Numbered from the stretch's first letter, positions 36,133 through 46,019 are shown. The stretch: DNA of 64,000 nt from Xanthomonas translucens pv. cerealis (GCF_006838285.1 NZ_CP038228.1:434001-498000), one strand, 5' to 3'. Notes: generated by a model from the sequence alone, not told the origin. Numbers and translations: made by a program.

Positions 36133-37449
36133 TCACGGGTGTGCGCGGATCCGTTGTGCGCGGATCCACTGCGCGGTATCGGCGATCAGCTGCGGGTCGA
36201 CATGCCCGGGTTGCGCGTACTCGGCCGGCGACGGCGCGCCGCGGCCGGCGATGCCGAGATGGTTGAGCTGCGCATAGCGATGCAGGGTCGCGCGCGGTTT
36301 GTCGCCCAGCGCCTGCTGCCAGCGCTGCCAGTCCGGCGCGGTGACCTGGAAGTCGCGTTCGCCCTGCAGCCACAGCACCGGCTGGCGCAGGGCGAGGACG
36401 TCGGCTACCGGATCCACCTTGTCGAACGCGCGCCAGTACGCGGCCGGCAGGTCCTGCGGCGAATCGGTCCGCGCCACCGCACCGTCGCCGCGGACCTTGG
36501 CCACGCGCCGCTCGATCTCGGCCACGCGTGCCTTGCCCTCGGCGGATGGCGTGCCTTGCAGGCCGAGCAGATAGCGGTTCTGGTCGAGCAGCAGGTCCAG
36601 CAGCGCGCGCGCCGGTGCCGCCCACAGGACGATGCCGGCGGTTTTGCCGGACATGCGCGCGATGCGCGCGGCGAGCATGCCGCCCTGGCTGTGGCCCATC
36701 ACGAAGATGCGCCTGGGGTCGATGCACGGCGTGCGCGCCAGCGCCGCGACCGCGGCGACGGCATCGTCGGTGGTTTCGTCGTCCATAGTGAAGCCGTCTT
36801 CCATGCGCCCGGCGAAGCGTTCCGGCAGCGCGAAGGTGCGCTTGTCGTAGCGCAGCACCGCGATGCCCTGCGCGGCGAGGCCACGCGCGACATCGAGGAA
36901 CGGCCGGTTCGGGCCGATGCTCTCGTCGCGGTCCAGCGGGCCGGAGCCCTGCACCAGCACCACGGCCGGGAACGGGCCCTTGCCGGCCGGCAAGGCCAGG
37001 GTGCCGGGCAGCGGACCGACCGCGAACGCCTGTTCGGCGAAGCCGGCATCGGCGGCGGGCGGCGGCGGGGCCGGTGGCGCCGCCGGGGTCAGCAGCAGGC
37101 CGGCGATCTTGCCGTCGGCGTTCACCGAGACATGCAACAGCATCGCCCCGCGTTCGAACTGCAGGCGTTGCTCGATCAGGCTCAGACCCTGTTGCTGGCG
37201 TTCGCTGGCGGTGCCGCGCTGCTGCAACGCGCCCATCTGCGCGGACACCATGTGCCAGGCCTCGGCCAGTTTCTCGGCCGGCACCGCTTGCGCCATCGCC
37301 GGCGTGAAGTCGCGTTCGGCCGCAGCGATGTCGCCGGCCTGCAGGCGATCCAGCAGCGTATCGGCGGCCTGTTGCGGCGAGGCGGCCAGGGCGGCTGCCG
37401 GGGACAGCAGCAATGCCAGTAACGGGATGAAGGAGCGGCGCCCGCGCAT
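36133..37449 (-). CDS. Secreted alpha/beta hydrolase with DUF3887-type N-terminal domain
   Basis: 438 residues with a signal peptide (MRGRRSFIPLLALLLSPAAA, cut near LAA). Residues ~25-110 resemble the DUF3887 domain; a Pro-rich hinge follows, then an alpha/beta hydrolase with oxyanion segment VLVQGSGPLDRDESIG, nucleophile elbow GHSQGG and catalytic His in LNHLGIAG. The substrate is unknown. It starts 1 bp after the DUF4177 gene and ends 5 bp before the PH-like gene. Confidence 0.85.
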   Translation of the reverse strand: MRGRRSFIPLLALLLSPAAALAASPQQAADTLLDRLQAGDIAAAERDFTPAMAQAVPAEKLAEAWHMVSAQMGALQQRGTASERQQQGLSLIEQRLQFERGAMLLHVSVNADGKIAGLLLTPAAPPAPPPPAADAGFAEQAFAVGPLPGTLALPAGKGPFPAVVLVQGSGPLDRDESIGPNRPFLDVARGLAAQGIAVLRYDKRTFALPERFAGRMEDGFTMDDETTDDAVAAVAALARTPCIDPRRIFVMGHSQGGMLAARIARMSGKTAGIVLWAAPARALLDLLLDQNRYLLGLQGTPSAEGKARVAEIERRVAKVRGDGAVARTDSPQDLPAAYWRAFDKVDPVADVLALRQPVLWLQGERDFQVTAPDWQRWQQALGDKPRATLHRYAQLNHLGIAGRGAPSPAEYAQPGHVDPQLIADTAQWIRAQRIRAHP

Positions 37450-37450
37450 G

Positions 37451-37636
37451 TCAGCTCTGCTTCTTGAAGACCAGCAGTATCGGCTGCAGACGTGGCGAGT
37501 TGATCACGCTGACCAGTTCCCAGCCCAGGGCGCCGTGCTTGTTCAGTTCGGCCTGGATCGGTTCGGGGTCCGCTCTGCCGAGGAAGGTGAGCTTGAACTT
37601 CACTTCGACGGTGAGGTAGGTCCAGCGTGTGCTCAT
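37451..37636 (-). CDS. DUF4177 small protein
   Basis: 61 residues ([20 protein letters not shown]... GWELVSVINSPRLQPILLVF). The NKHGALGWELVSV segment is the DUF4177 hallmark; function is unknown. Its start overlaps the stop of the ribbon-helix-helix gene by ATGA. Confidence 0.8.
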   Translation of the reverse strand: MSTRWTYLTVEVKFKLTFLGRADPEPIQAELNKHGALGWELVSVINSPRLQPILLVFKKQS

Positions 37637-37812
37637 GGCTTGGGTTCCTTGTCGTCGCCGGGCTTGGGCAGCCGGCCGGCCTTGCGCAGCGCGTCGCGCA
37701 ACACGTATTCGATCTGCGCGTTGAGGCTGCGCAGCTCGTCGTCGGCCCAGCGCTGCACCGCCGCCAGCACGTCGGCGTTGATGCGCAGCGGATAGGCCTT
37801 CTTCTCGCTCAT
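37633..37812 (-). CDS. Arc-like ribbon-helix-helix protein
   Basis: 59 residues: [20 protein letters not shown], then [20 protein letters not shown] and a basic Pro-rich tail. The pattern (beta strand YPLRINADV, helix, turn with [10 protein letters not shown]) is that of Arc/MetJ-type DNA-binding proteins. It is 22 bp downstream of the SPFH gene and coupled to DUF4177. It may bind the inverted repeat at 38749-38767 and regulate its own operon; this is inference. Confidence 0.8.
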   Translation of the reverse strand: MSEKKAYPLRINADVLAAVQRWADDELRSLNAQIEYVLRDALRKAGRLPKPGDDKEPKP

Positions 37813-37834
37813 GCCGGGGTCCGGGGCTCGCGCA

Positions 37835-38719
37835 TCAGTACAGCGAGCCGGCGTTGACGATCGGTTGCGCGCCGCGGTCCGAGCACAACACGGTCAGCAG
37901 GTTGCTGACCATGTGCGCCTTGCGTTCCTCGTCCAGCTGCACGGTGCCGTTCTTCTCCAGTTCGGCCAGCGCCATTTCGACCATGCCCACCGCACCGGCG
38001 ACGATGCGCGTGCGTGCGGCGATCACCGCATTGGCTTGCTGTCGCTGCAGCATCGCCTGGGCGATTTCTGGCGCGTAGGCGAGGTGGCTGATGCGCGCCT
38101 CGATCACGTCCACGCCGGCCTGGGTCAGGCGCTCGTCGAGGTGGCGTTTGAGCTGCTCGCTGATTTCGGTGGGGTGGCTGCGCAGCGAGATCTGGTTGTC
38201 CTCGTGCTGGTCGTAGGGATAGCTGGTGGCCATCGCGCGCAGCGCCGATTCGGACTGGATGTGCACGAAGCTCTCGTAGTCGTCGACGTTGTACACCGCC
38301 TCGGACGCATCGATCACCTGCCACACGATCACCGCGGCGATCTCGATCGGGCTGCCGTCCAGTTCGTTGACCTTGAGCCGGCCGCTCTCGAAGTTGCGCA
38401 CGCGCTGGCTGACCTTCTTCTTGGAATAGAAGGGGTTGTTCCAGCGCAGGCCGTTGTCCTTGACCGTGCCCACGTACTTGCCGAACAGGCTCAGCACCGC
38501 GGCCTGGTTCGGCTGCACCGTGTACAGGCCGCACAGGCTGGACATGGCGGCAGCGCCGAGCAGCAGCGACAGCAGCACCAGCGGCAGCGAGCTCGGCCCG
38601 TCGCCGACCGTGTCCTTGGTGATGCCGATCGTGAACAGCCACAGCGCCAGTCCGGCCAGGACCAGGATGCCGAGCAGGAGCGGAATGCCGGGCAGCGAGC
38701 GAAGCGTGCGTTCTTTCAT
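37835..38719 (-). CDS. SPFH (band 7/stomatin-like) membrane protein
   Basis: 294 residues. Two hydrophobic segments (~10-30 and ~44-64) precede the SPFH domain ([40 protein letters not shown]), and a coiled coil follows ([20 protein letters not shown]). Such proteins scaffold membrane microdomains. It is the first gene of a minus-strand cluster reaching 34165. The upstream ATGs in the same frame lack similarity. Confidence 0.88.
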   Translation of the reverse strand: MKERTLRSLPGIPLLLGILVLAGLALWLFTIGITKDTVGDGPSSLPLVLLSLLLGAAAMSSLCGLYTVQPNQAAVLSLFGKYVGTVKDNGLRWNNPFYSKKKVSQRVRNFESGRLKVNELDGSPIEIAAVIVWQVIDASEAVYNVDDYESFVHIQSESALRAMATSYPYDQHEDNQISLRSHPTEISEQLKRHLDERLTQAGVDVIEARISHLAYAPEIAQAMLQRQQANAVIAARTRIVAGAVGMVEMALAELEKNGTVQLDEERKAHMVSNLLTVLCSDRGAQPIVNAGSLY

Positions 38720-38748
38720 GGCGGGGTTCCCAAAGGGGTGTGGTGGAA

Positions 38749-38767
38749 AGATATCACTTTGATATCT
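38749..38767. promoter_or_regulatory. Perfect 8-bp inverted repeat upstream of the SPFH gene
   Basis: AGATATCA and TGATATCT enclose CTT, 30 bp upstream of the SPFH start, in an AT-rich island. It is probably the operator of the downstream operon, placed where the promoter should be. No other gene-like sequence is supported in 38768-38969. Confidence 0.55.
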
Positions 38768-38969
38768 ATTTGCAAGAGGAGCGCCATGCCGCTGCGGCGC
38801 CGATCGAGCGGCGGCCCTGGGCGAAGGGATTGCCGTCATGGCTGCCGCGGAGTGCGCTGCGCTGGTGGCTGCTGCCGCAGGCACGATGCCTCGCCCGCAC
38901 GCGCGCGGCGTTGCTGCCCGGCACCGGTGCGTGCAGCGGACACGGCGTGCGCTACGGCAGACGCGGCGA

Positions 38970-39596
38970 TCAGCCGTCGATGATGACCACGGGCGTGCGC
39001 AGCGTGGCCAGGTGATGGGTGCCGACGGCGATGTCGCTGCGGTAGCAACCGGGGACATCGACGGTGCAGCGTTTGCCGACGCGCACGCCTGCGGCGATGT
39101 CCACGCGCCGGCCCAGCGTCGCGTGGCTGCCGATCACGGCTTGCGCACCGATGAAAACCCCGGCGTCGATCCATGCCGACGCGCCGATCTTTACGCCATG
39201 CTCCAGCACGGCCGCCGTTCCGATCCAGGCGTTGTAGGCGATATCGCAGTGCGCGCCGACGATCGCAGCGGCGCCGATCAGGCAGTTCTCGCCGATCTTC
39301 GCGGTGGGCGCGACTGTGGCGCCACGGCAGATCAGCGGCGGCAGCTTGATCCCGCGCGATTTCAGTTCGCCCATCAGCTCCAGGCGGCGGAAATTGAGGA
39401 ATTGCGGTCCCCAGGCGACGAAGGCGGTGGTGTCGGCGCCGGCCAGCGCAGGCAGTGCGCCCAGGTCGAAGCGGTAGTCCTGGTCCTGGCCGACGTCCAC
39501 CGGATGCAGCACGGTCTCCGGCGCCGCTTCGGCCCAGGCGGCGAGCGCCCACTGCAGCAGCGCGCCGGAGCCGATCAGGTATTTTTCAGAGGACAT
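38970..39596 (-). CDS. NeuD-family sugar O-acyltransferase
   Basis: 208 residues. An N-terminal nucleotide-binding-like half ([20 protein letters not shown]) precedes a left-handed beta-helix of hexapeptide repeats (APTAKIGENCLIGAAAIVGA and following, with IGSHATLGRRVDIAAGVRVG). NeuD-type enzymes acetylate amino-sugars in surface polysaccharide or sialic-acid pathways. The start lies 11 bp inside the preceding Rieske gene, so the two are coupled. No glycosyltransferase or sugar-synthesis gene is nearby. Confidence 0.8.
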   Translation of the reverse strand: MSSEKYLIGSGALLQWALAAWAEAAPETVLHPVDVGQDQDYRFDLGALPALAGADTTAFVAWGPQFLNFRRLELMGELKSRGIKLPPLICRGATVAPTAKIGENCLIGAAAIVGAHCDIAYNAWIGTAAVLEHGVKIGASAWIDAGVFIGAQAVIGSHATLGRRVDIAAGVRVGKRCTVDVPGCYRSDIAVGTHHLATLRTPVVIIDG

Positions 39597-40737
39597 GGCG
39601 GCCCTCCATGACATCCATGTACCAGCGCTCGACCTGCATGTTGGCGTGTTCGTAATCGCCCAGCATCGCGCGCGGCGCAGCGCAATGCAGGCCCGATTGC
39701 ACGCTTTCCATGATCTCGATGTCCTCGCGCAGCACGCTCTCGGCACCTTGCAGATGCGCCAGCAGCACCGCGTCGGAGGTCGCGTAACGCTGCTTCTTGC
39801 GGGCGGTGACGTAATACACCGTGAGGTCGGTCCGCTGTGCGCTGACCGGCTGATGATGCTCGATGATGAAGGAATAGCCGCCCGACCCCGAGGCGATGTG
39901 CAGATTGGGGTACAGCAGCCAGTTCAGGTACCAGTCGTCGTTGCCGAAGCGCTCGACCTTGTCGTGCCAGGCGTAGTGCGGCAGCGACTGCAGCGGTTCG
40001 TTCAAGCCGCCGTTGCTGAAACTGCGCAGGCGCGCCAGGTGTTCGGCCTGCGCGGCGCTGCCTTGCGCGTGATAGCGGTGCGCGTCGGCGATGCCCGCGT
40101 CGTCCATCTGCACCTGGAACTTCACCTGCCGGGCCAGGGTGCGCGCATGCACGAAGCGCGGGTGCAGCGCATCGCGCAGGTTTTCGTAGGCCAGCTTCCA
40201 GTTGAAGTTGGCCTCGAAGGTCGCGACCAGCACCTCGCTGTCGAACTGTTCGGACGCCCGCCGCAGCATGTCCAGTGCCGCCAGCGAAAACTGCGCTTCC
40301 AGCGGCAGCGGATCTGCGGAAACATTCACGAACACCAGATTGCCGATGCAGGCCACGGCGAAGCGCTGGAGCCGCAGGCAGGCGCGCTGCTGCGGCGGCA
40401 GGCGATAGGCGTCGTCGTGGAACGGGATGTTCTCGACCCCGCCCTCGGCGCCGTAGCGCCAGCCGTGATAGCCGCAGACCAGCGGCCGCACGCCCTGCGG
40501 CTGTTGCTGCAGCGGGTTCTGCCGATGCAGGCACAGGTTGTGGAACGCGCGCAGCTCGCCATCGAAGTTCTGCACCACCACATCCACCCCGCACACCGAG
40601 CGGCGCACGAAGGCGTTGTGCTTGTCCAGCAGCATGCGCGGGGCGACGAACTGCCACAGCGGCCGCATCAGCCGCTCGCGCTCGCGGGCGAACCAGGCAT
40701 CGTCGATGTAGGCCTCGGCCGGTATCAGCGAGTGCAT
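39586..40737 (-). CDS. Rieske non-heme iron oxygenase, alpha-subunit type
   Basis: 383 residues from ATG 40737. The Rieske [2Fe-2S] motif is CLHRQNPLQ...CGYHGWRYG (CxH-X17-CxxH type, ~75-100). The mononuclear iron site fits [10 protein letters not shown] (D-X2-H-X4-H). The substrate is unknown; no reductase or ferredoxin gene lies in the window. The protein is a short, single-subunit oxygenase like GbcA- or carnitine-type enzymes. Its end overlaps the NeuD-type gene, suggesting a joint role in modifying a surface sugar or small molecule. Confidence 0.82.
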   Translation of the reverse strand: MHSLIPAEAYIDDAWFARERERLMRPLWQFVAPRMLLDKHNAFVRRSVCGVDVVVQNFDGELRAFHNLCLHRQNPLQQQPQGVRPLVCGYHGWRYGAEGGVENIPFHDDAYRLPPQQRACLRLQRFAVACIGNLVFVNVSADPLPLEAQFSLAALDMLRRASEQFDSEVLVATFEANFNWKLAYENLRDALHPRFVHARTLARQVKFQVQMDDAGIADAHRYHAQGSAAQAEHLARLRSFSNGGLNEPLQSLPHYAWHDKVERFGNDDWYLNWLLYPNLHIASGSGGYSFIIEHHQPVSAQRTDLTVYYVTARKKQRYATSDAVLLAHLQGAESVLREDIEIMESVQSGLHCAAPRAMLGDYEHANMQVERWYMDVMEGRHVL

Positions 40738-41000
40738 GGGCGGGGCGCTGCGGCGTGGAGGTTTGCGGAGACGGCGGCCGGCAGCGCTGCCGGCGCATGG
40801 CGGCACGCGTCTGCAGGTGTCGCGCTGGTGCGCGACGATCGGTAGATGCACTCGGCAGTGCGTCGCTTCATGGCAGCGTCCCAGGCGTGGACGATGAAGA
40901 TAGCATCCCGTCCTGCGCGCGCGTGGCGCCGGCGCAGGACTGCCGGCAGCGGGCGGCAGCTAGAATGGTGCCCTCTCTCTTTCGCGCAGGCACCGCCGCC

Positions 41001-42188
41001 ATGACCACCCTGGGAACCCCGCTGTCCGCTTCCGCCACCCGCGTGCTGCTGCTGGGCTCGGGCGAACTGGGCAAGGAAGTGGCGATCGAGCTGCAGCGCT
41101 TCGGCGTGGAAGTGATCGCCGCCGATCGCTACGCCGATGCGCCGGCGATGCAGGTGGCGCACCGCTCGCACGTGCTGGACATGCTCGATGCGATGGCGCT
41201 GCGCGAGCTGATCGCGCGCGAGCAGCCGCACCTGATCGTGCCGGAGATCGAGGCGATCCATACCGAGACGCTGCTGGCGCTGGAACGCGAGCACGGCCAG
41301 CGGGTGATCCCCACCGCGCGCGCGGCACGGCTGACCATGGACCGCGAAGGCATCCGCCGCCTGGCCGCCGAAACCCTGGGCCTGCCAACCTCGCCGTACC
41401 GCTTCGTCGATACGCTCGAGGAATACCGCGCGGCGATCGCCGCGGTCGGCCTGCCGTGCGTCGTCAAGCCGGTGATGTCGTCCTCGGGCAAGGGCCAGAG
41501 CACGCTGCGCAGCGAGGCCGACATCGACGCGGCCTGGGACTACGCGCAGACCGGCGGCCGCGCCGGCGCCGGCCGCTGCATCGTCGAAGGCTTCATCGAC
41601 TTCGATTACGAAATCACCCTGCTGACCGTGCGCCATGCCGCCGGTACGGCGTTCTGCGATCCGATCGGGCACTGGCAGAAGGACGGCGACTACCGCGAGA
41701 GCTGGCAGCCGCAGCCGATGTCGGCGCTGGCGCTGCAGCGCGCGCAGCAGATCGCGCGCGCGGTCACCGACGACCTCGGCGGCTGGGGCCTGTTCGGCGT
41801 GGAACTGTTCGTCAAGGGCGACGCGGTCTGGTTCAGCGAAGTGTCGCCGCGGCCGCACGACACCGGCCTGGTCACCCTGGTGTCGCAGGAACTGAGCGAG
41901 TTCGCGCTGCATGCGCGCGCGATCCTGGGCCTGCCGATCCCGGTCATCCGCCAGAGCGGGCCGTCGGCCTCGTGCGCGTTGCTGGCGCACGGCGAAGGCG
42001 TGCCGCTGTTCGGCAACGTCGCCGCCGCGCTGCAGGCCCCGGACACCGCACTGCGCCTGTTCGGCAAGCCCGGCGTGCACGGCCACCGCCGCGTCGGCGT
42101 GACCCTGGCGCGCGGCGCCAGCATCGACGAAGCGCGGCAAATCGCCCGCGCCGCCGCCGCCGCATTGACCATCGAATTGCAGGCCTGA
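41001..42188 (+). CDS. purT: Formate-dependent GAR transformylase PurT
   Basis: ATP-grasp enzyme that formylates glycinamide ribonucleotide with formate in purine synthesis; 395 residues from ATG 41001. The N-terminus ([20 protein letters not shown]) and ATP-grasp signatures ([26 protein letters not shown]) are typical. A TAGAAT at 40961-40966 could be the -10. An open frame far upstream in the same phase is non-coding. It is divergent from the Rieske gene across a 263-bp gap. Confidence 0.95.
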   Translation: MTTLGTPLSASATRVLLLGSGELGKEVAIELQRFGVEVIAADRYADAPAMQVAHRSHVLDMLDAMALRELIAREQPHLIVPEIEAIHTETLLALEREHGQRVIPTARAARLTMDREGIRRLAAETLGLPTSPYRFVDTLEEYRAAIAAVGLPCVVKPVMSSSGKGQSTLRSEADIDAAWDYAQTGGRAGAGRCIVEGFIDFDYEITLLTVRHAAGTAFCDPIGHWQKDGDYRESWQPQPMSALALQRAQQIARAVTDDLGGWGLFGVELFVKGDAVWFSEVSPRPHDTGLVTLVSQELSEFALHARAILGLPIPVIRQSGPSASCALLAHGEGVPLFGNVAAALQAPDTALRLFGKPGVHGHRRVGVTLARGASIDEARQIARAAAAALTIELQA

Positions 42189-42209
42189 GCGGACTGCCTT
42201 TCCGACTCG

Positions 42210-43451
42210 CTAATCCCGACTTCCCGATCGCGGCTGCAGCGCCACATCCACCCATACCAGGTGATGGTCGCTGCCGTCGGCGATCGCCGCGGCCGGCACG
42301 CTGGAGGCTGGCCAGAACACGCCGCTGTCCAGGTAGCGGAAATCGTTCGACGGCAACACGTAGTCCAGCCGCATCGCACCGGCCCTCGGCCCGAAATCGC
42401 CGGTCACCTGCTGCGGCGGGCCGCGGTGGGCGATGCCGTGTGCGGCGTAGGCGCGCGCGGTTTCTTCGCCGCCGGCGCTGTGCGGGGTCGGGTAGTGCAG
42501 CACGCGCGGGTGTTCGACAAGGGCGCGGATCGCGTCATGGCGGCCATCGCCGTCGATGACGTCGTTGTTGAGATCGCCGAGGATCACGAAGCGCGCATCG
42601 GCGGCGAGGCCGCCGCAGCGGCCGGCGTCGTCGCACAGCCATGCCGTGCCGGCCCGGTTGTCCAGATACTCGCGCCACAGCCGCAGCTCGTCGTGGTTGC
42701 GCGCCAGGTTGCGCTTCTCGGGGCCGTCGAACACCGGCGGCGTGGGATGCGCGACCAAAGCATGGACCAGGCCCAGCGGCGTGCGGACCGGCACGTCCCA
42801 GTGCGATTTCGACGACAGCCGCAGTTGCGCCCAGACCGCGTCGCTGTGGAACGGGTGGCCGCTGGCCGGATCGATCGGTCGCAGCGCGCCGGGCAGCGCG
42901 CTCCACTTCAGCAGGCGGAAGCTGCGTATCGCCGCGGCGTCGATCGGGTACCTGGATAGCAGCAGCATGCCGTACTGGCCCGGATGCAGGCCGTAGCCCC
43001 AGGCGTCGTTGCCGCGCGCGCGGCCGTCGTTGCCGACGCTGCCGTTGTTGTCCAGATCCAGGCCGCTGGGTACGCCGGTGTTGACCGGCGCCAGGTAGCG
43101 GTATGGGTAGTGCAATGCGGCGCCGCCGAGCGGCTGGGCGACGCCCAGGTAGCGTTGCTGGAACAGGTCGGCGGCGCGGTGCGCGTCGTCGTAGTCGAAT
43201 TCGTTGAGCAGCACCAGGTCCGGGCGCACCTGCTGCAGCACCGCGGCGATCTTGCGCGCCTGCGCGCTGTCCCCCTGCAGGGCGGCGATCAGGCCGCCGT
43301 CCTCGTCCGAATTCAGCGCGGTGTTGTAGGTGGCCACGCGCAGCGCCGCGCGGGTGGGCGCCGCTGGCGTGGCCGCGGTCGGGGCGGAGCCGGTGTGCGA
43401 GCAGGCGCCGCACAGCACGGTCATGGCAAGCAACAGGGCGCGTGGGTTCAT
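42210..43451 (-). CDS. Lipoprotein endonuclease/exonuclease/phosphatase-family protein
   Basis: 413 residues from ATG 43451. The signal ends in a lipobox (VLCGAC, Cys17), so the protein is probably membrane anchored. The DNase I-like fold shows VATYNTALNSDEDGG, LLNEFDYDD (catalytic Glu/Asp), GDLNNDVIDGD and SDHHLVWVD. Similar secreted proteins of this family are annotated as nucleases or phosphatases; the substrate is unproven. Convergent with purT with a 21-bp gap. Confidence 0.82.
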   Translation of the reverse strand: MNPRALLLAMTVLCGACSHTGSAPTAATPAAPTRAALRVATYNTALNSDEDGGLIAALQGDSAQARKIAAVLQQVRPDLVLLNEFDYDDAHRAADLFQQRYLGVAQPLGGAALHYPYRYLAPVNTGVPSGLDLDNNGSVGNDGRARGNDAWGYGLHPGQYGMLLLSRYPIDAAAIRSFRLLKWSALPGALRPIDPASGHPFHSDAVWAQLRLSSKSHWDVPVRTPLGLVHALVAHPTPPVFDGPEKRNLARNHDELRLWREYLDNRAGTAWLCDDAGRCGGLAADARFVILGDLNNDVIDGDGRHDAIRALVEHPRVLHYPTPHSAGGEETARAYAAHGIAHRGPPQQVTGDFGPRAGAMRLDYVLPSNDFRYLDSGVFWPASSVPAAAIADGSDHHLVWVDVALQPRSGSRD

Positions 43452-43591
43452 GCGCGCATGTTCGCATGCGGCGCATGTCCGAACGATGGCGCCGTGGCGG
43501 CGCGCGGAGCGCGGCGGATCGAGCGGGAGCGCAGCGCAGGGTTTCGGTGCCGCGCGGCGGCGCACGCGGGCCGCAGGCGAGCGCCGTCGGG

Positions 43592-44353
43592 CTAGTCGGC
43601 GAGGCGGCCCGCGTCGTCGTCGAAATCGCGCCAGCTGCGCCCGTCGTAGCCCTGCAATGGCCGGAAGCGGCGCTTGTAGTCCATCTTCTGGTGGCCGCGG
43701 ATCCAGTAGCCCAGGTACAGATGGCTCAGGCCTTCGCGTCTGGCCCAGGCGATCTGCTGCAGGATCGCCAGCGTGCCCAGCCCGCGCGCGGCGACGTCGG
43801 GATCGTAGAAGGTGTAGACCGCCGACAATGCATGCTCGGCGATATCGGTGACCGCCACCCCGAGCAGCGGCCCGCGCTGTCCGTCCGTGCTCTTCTGCCG
43901 CATCTCCAGGAAACGCCCATGCGACCAACCCCCGATCAGGAACTGGTCGAACTCGTGCGCGCCATGCGTGTCCATGCCGCCGCCGGGATGGCGCATGCGC
44001 AGGTAGCGCTGGTACAGCGCCAGCTGCTCCTCGTTGCGTTCGGCGGCGACGATGCGTATGTCGATATCGGCGTTGCGCGCCAGGCAGCGGCGCTGGCTGC
44101 GGTCGGGCACGAACTCGGCGACCGGAATGCGCACCGCAACGCAGGCGCGGCAGTGGTCGCAATGCGGCCGGTAGACCAGATCGCCGGAGCGGCGGAAGCC
44201 CCAGCTCAGCGCCAGCGGATACAGCGCGCCCAGGCGCGGATCGTGCGGGTCCAGCACCAGGTCGCGCGCCTGCCGCTCGGGCCAATAGCCGCAGGCGTGC
44301 TGGCCGGTCTGGAACAGGCGCAGGTCGTCGCTGGCGTCGGTGTGGATGGCCAT
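43592..44353 (-). CDS. bpt: Aspartate/glutamate leucyltransferase (Bpt)
   Basis: Aminoacyl-tRNA-protein transferase that adds Leu to proteins with N-terminal Asp or Glu, an N-degron step feeding ClpS/ClpAP; 253 residues from ATG 44353. The N-terminal [12 protein letters not shown] segment, the Cys pair in [10 protein letters not shown] and the GNAT-like C-terminal [20 protein letters not shown] segment are typical. Confidence 0.92.
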   Translation of the reverse strand: MAIHTDASDDLRLFQTGQHACGYWPERQARDLVLDPHDPRLGALYPLALSWGFRRSGDLVYRPHCDHCRACVAVRIPVAEFVPDRSQRRCLARNADIDIRIVAAERNEEQLALYQRYLRMRHPGGGMDTHGAHEFDQFLIGGWSHGRFLEMRQKSTDGQRGPLLGVAVTDIAEHALSAVYTFYDPDVAARGLGTLAILQQIAWARREGLSHLYLGYWIRGHQKMDYKRRFRPLQGYDGRSWRDFDDDAGRLAD

Positions 44354-44567
44354 GCACCGAGCATAGCGCTTCGCGATCGCATCGGCCGCGACTGTCCGCC
44401 GCATGAATGCGCCCCGGCGCGGGTCAACCGCGCCCGCAACGGGGCGTTGATTGCAGTGAAGGCGCCGCTGCGCCGGCCCGCCTGGCGGTCCGTTCCTGCT
44501 GCGCTGGTGACTGCCGCACGCGCTTGCCGCGCCGGCAGGTGTCTTCCTTTCACTCAGGGAGTTTTCC

Positions 44568-45161
44568 ATGAATTACCGCAACCCGCTGCTCGCCCTGGCC
44601 ATGCTCGCCGTGCTGTCCGGCGGTGCCTATGCCGCCAATCCGCCGCCGTCGGATCCGGCCGCGCCGGCTGCTGCCGGCGGCGTCGCCAGGCTGGACAAGA
44701 ACGGCGACGGTGTCATCGATCGCAGCGAAGCCGCGGCCAATCCGCGCCTGGCCCAGCACTTCGACCCGCTGGACAAGAATCACGACGGCAAGCTGAGCCC
44801 CGACGAGTTCCCGCGCCATGGCCGTCGCGGCGAGCGTGGCGGACGCGGCGAGCATGGCGCCATGCTCGCCAAGCTGGATACCAACAAGGACGGCCGCATC
44901 AGCCGCGACGAGGCCAAGGCCGATCCGACGTTCGCCGCGCGCTTTGACAAGATGGACGCGAACAAGGACGGCTTCGTCGATCGCGCCGACTTCGAGCTGC
45001 GCGCCAAGCAGCATCGCGACGCATGGTTCGCCACCGCCGACACCAACAAGGACGGCATGCTCAGCCGCGCCGAGTTCGACGCAGCGCAGTCGATGTGGAT
45101 GCACAAGCCCGGCCGGAAGCATGGCGCCAAGCCGATGCCGGCCGCACCCGACGCGAACTGA
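44568..45161 (+). CDS. Secreted EF-hand calcium-binding protein
   Basis: 197 residues with a signal peptide ([20 protein letters not shown], cut near AYA). Five EF-hand loops are visible: [48 protein letters not shown] and [12 protein letters not shown], each with Asp at positions 1, 3 and 5. It is probably a periplasmic or secreted calcium buffer or sensor. GGGAG precedes the start by 8 bp. A rho-independent terminator follows. Confidence 0.88.
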   Translation: MNYRNPLLALAMLAVLSGGAYAANPPPSDPAAPAAAGGVARLDKNGDGVIDRSEAAANPRLAQHFDPLDKNHDGKLSPDEFPRHGRRGERGGRGEHGAMLAKLDTNKDGRISRDEAKADPTFAARFDKMDANKDGFVDRADFELRAKQHRDAWFATADTNKDGMLSRAEFDAAQSMWMHKPGRKHGAKPMPAAPDAN

Positions 45162-45213
45162 TCGTTCCACCCCGCAACAGGCAACACGCAACAAGGCGCC
45201 GATCGACAGCCGT

Positions 45214-45245
45214 CCCTGCGCAGCGATGCGCAGGGGCGTTTTTAT
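45214..45245 (+). terminator. Rho-independent terminator of the EF-hand gene
   Basis: CCCTGCGCA and TGCGCAGGG form a perfect 9-bp stem with a GCGA tetraloop, followed by GCG and TTTTTATTT. Confidence 0.9.
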
Positions 45246-45282
45246 TTGGCCAAGCAGCGCTCCCGGCCAACCGCTACGCCCG

Positions 45283-45367
45283 CTGCAGGAGCGGTTTCGA
45301 CCGCGACAGGCACATTGGCGAAGTGGCGAACGTCGGCAGCCTGTCGGGGCTGAAGCCCTTCCTGCAG
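45283..45367. repeat. Imperfect palindromic repeat
   Basis: CTGCAGGAGCGGTTTCGACC and its imperfect inverted partner (CCTGTCGGGGCTGAAGCCCTTCCTGCAG, 45340-45367) flank a 30-bp spacer. It is a diverged relative of the 33-bp palindromes at 22864 and 48379. The rest of the 345-bp gap (45368-45506) shows no gene. Confidence 0.65.
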
Positions 45368-45506
45368 TGCAGACAGTCAGCAGTGCAGCCAGTCGATCGC
45401 GAACGTTTCAACCGCCACAGGCGCGGTGACGAAATCTCCGGCTTTGGCTGCCGTCAACGGCCACCCCAAACCCTGCAAGAAACAGCATGTCTTTACCGAT
45501 GCCGGC

Positions 45507-46019
45507 TCAGTTGCCGCGTTGCGCCGGTTGCACGCGCACCCGCACTTCGTCGCTGTCCTGCGCCGGTTGCGGCGCCGGTGCGGCGGCTGGCGCCACCGCC
45601 GGAGTGGGGACGGCGGCCTGATTGCTGCGATGGCGCAGCACCGTCACCAGCGCCACCGCGCCGATCGCCAGCAACAGCGCGACACGCAGCCGCCAGGCCC
45701 AACGCTTGCCGCTGTCCGGCACCGCCTGCGAGCGGAATTCGCTCAGGTACGGCAGTGTCTGCGCCGGGTCCTGGCGGGTGCTGTCGATCAGGCCGGACTC
45801 GCGCAGCACGGCGCGTGCACGCGGCTGGTCGTCGGCATGCACCACCCACACGGTCGGCTGCACCTGCGTCGCCACCGGGTCGATGTAGCTGAACTGGCCG
45901 CTGCGCCGACTGCGGTAGGAGCGGCCGTTGCTCAGCCGCACCTCGATGCCTTGCTCGCGCAACAGCTTGGCCACGCCTTCGGCGGTTTCCACGCGTTGGC
46001 TGCTGAAGATCTGCCGCAT
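45507..46019 (-). CDS. DUF2007-type membrane protein
   Basis: 170 residues from ATG 46019. The N-terminal half (MRQIFSSQRVETAEGVAKLL, REQGIEVRLSNG, WVVHADDQPRARAVL) is the DUF2007 putative signal-transducing fold; a membrane helix follows (~111-127, RVALLLAIGAVALVTVL), with a Pro/Ala-rich tail. Xanthomonas homologues have been called 'pathogenicity-like' without clear function. It is 10 bp downstream of tesB. Confidence 0.75.
   Translation of the reverse strand: MRQIFSSQRVETAEGVAKLLREQGIEVRLSNGRSYRSRRSGQFSYIDPVATQVQPTVWVVHADDQPRARAVLRESGLIDSTRQDPAQTLPYLSEFRSQAVPDSGKRWAWRLRVALLLAIGAVALVTVLRHRSNQAAVPTPAVAPAAAPAPQPAQDSDEVRVRVQPAQRGN

Noticed and set aside
38740..39015. A 91-codon plus-strand frame upstream of the SPFH gene
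   Set aside because: It overlaps the NeuD-type gene antisense, and its start lies in the operator region; no motif supports it.
40275..41000. N-terminal extension of purT by 242 codons
   Set aside because: The extension is antisense to the Rieske gene and Arg/Ala-rich; ATG 41001 gives a normal PurT.
42210..44357. A 715-codon fusion of the nuclease-like gene with upstream sequence
   Set aside because: The upstream part is another-frame shadow of the leucyltransferase gene; the lipobox start at 43451 defines the real N-terminus.
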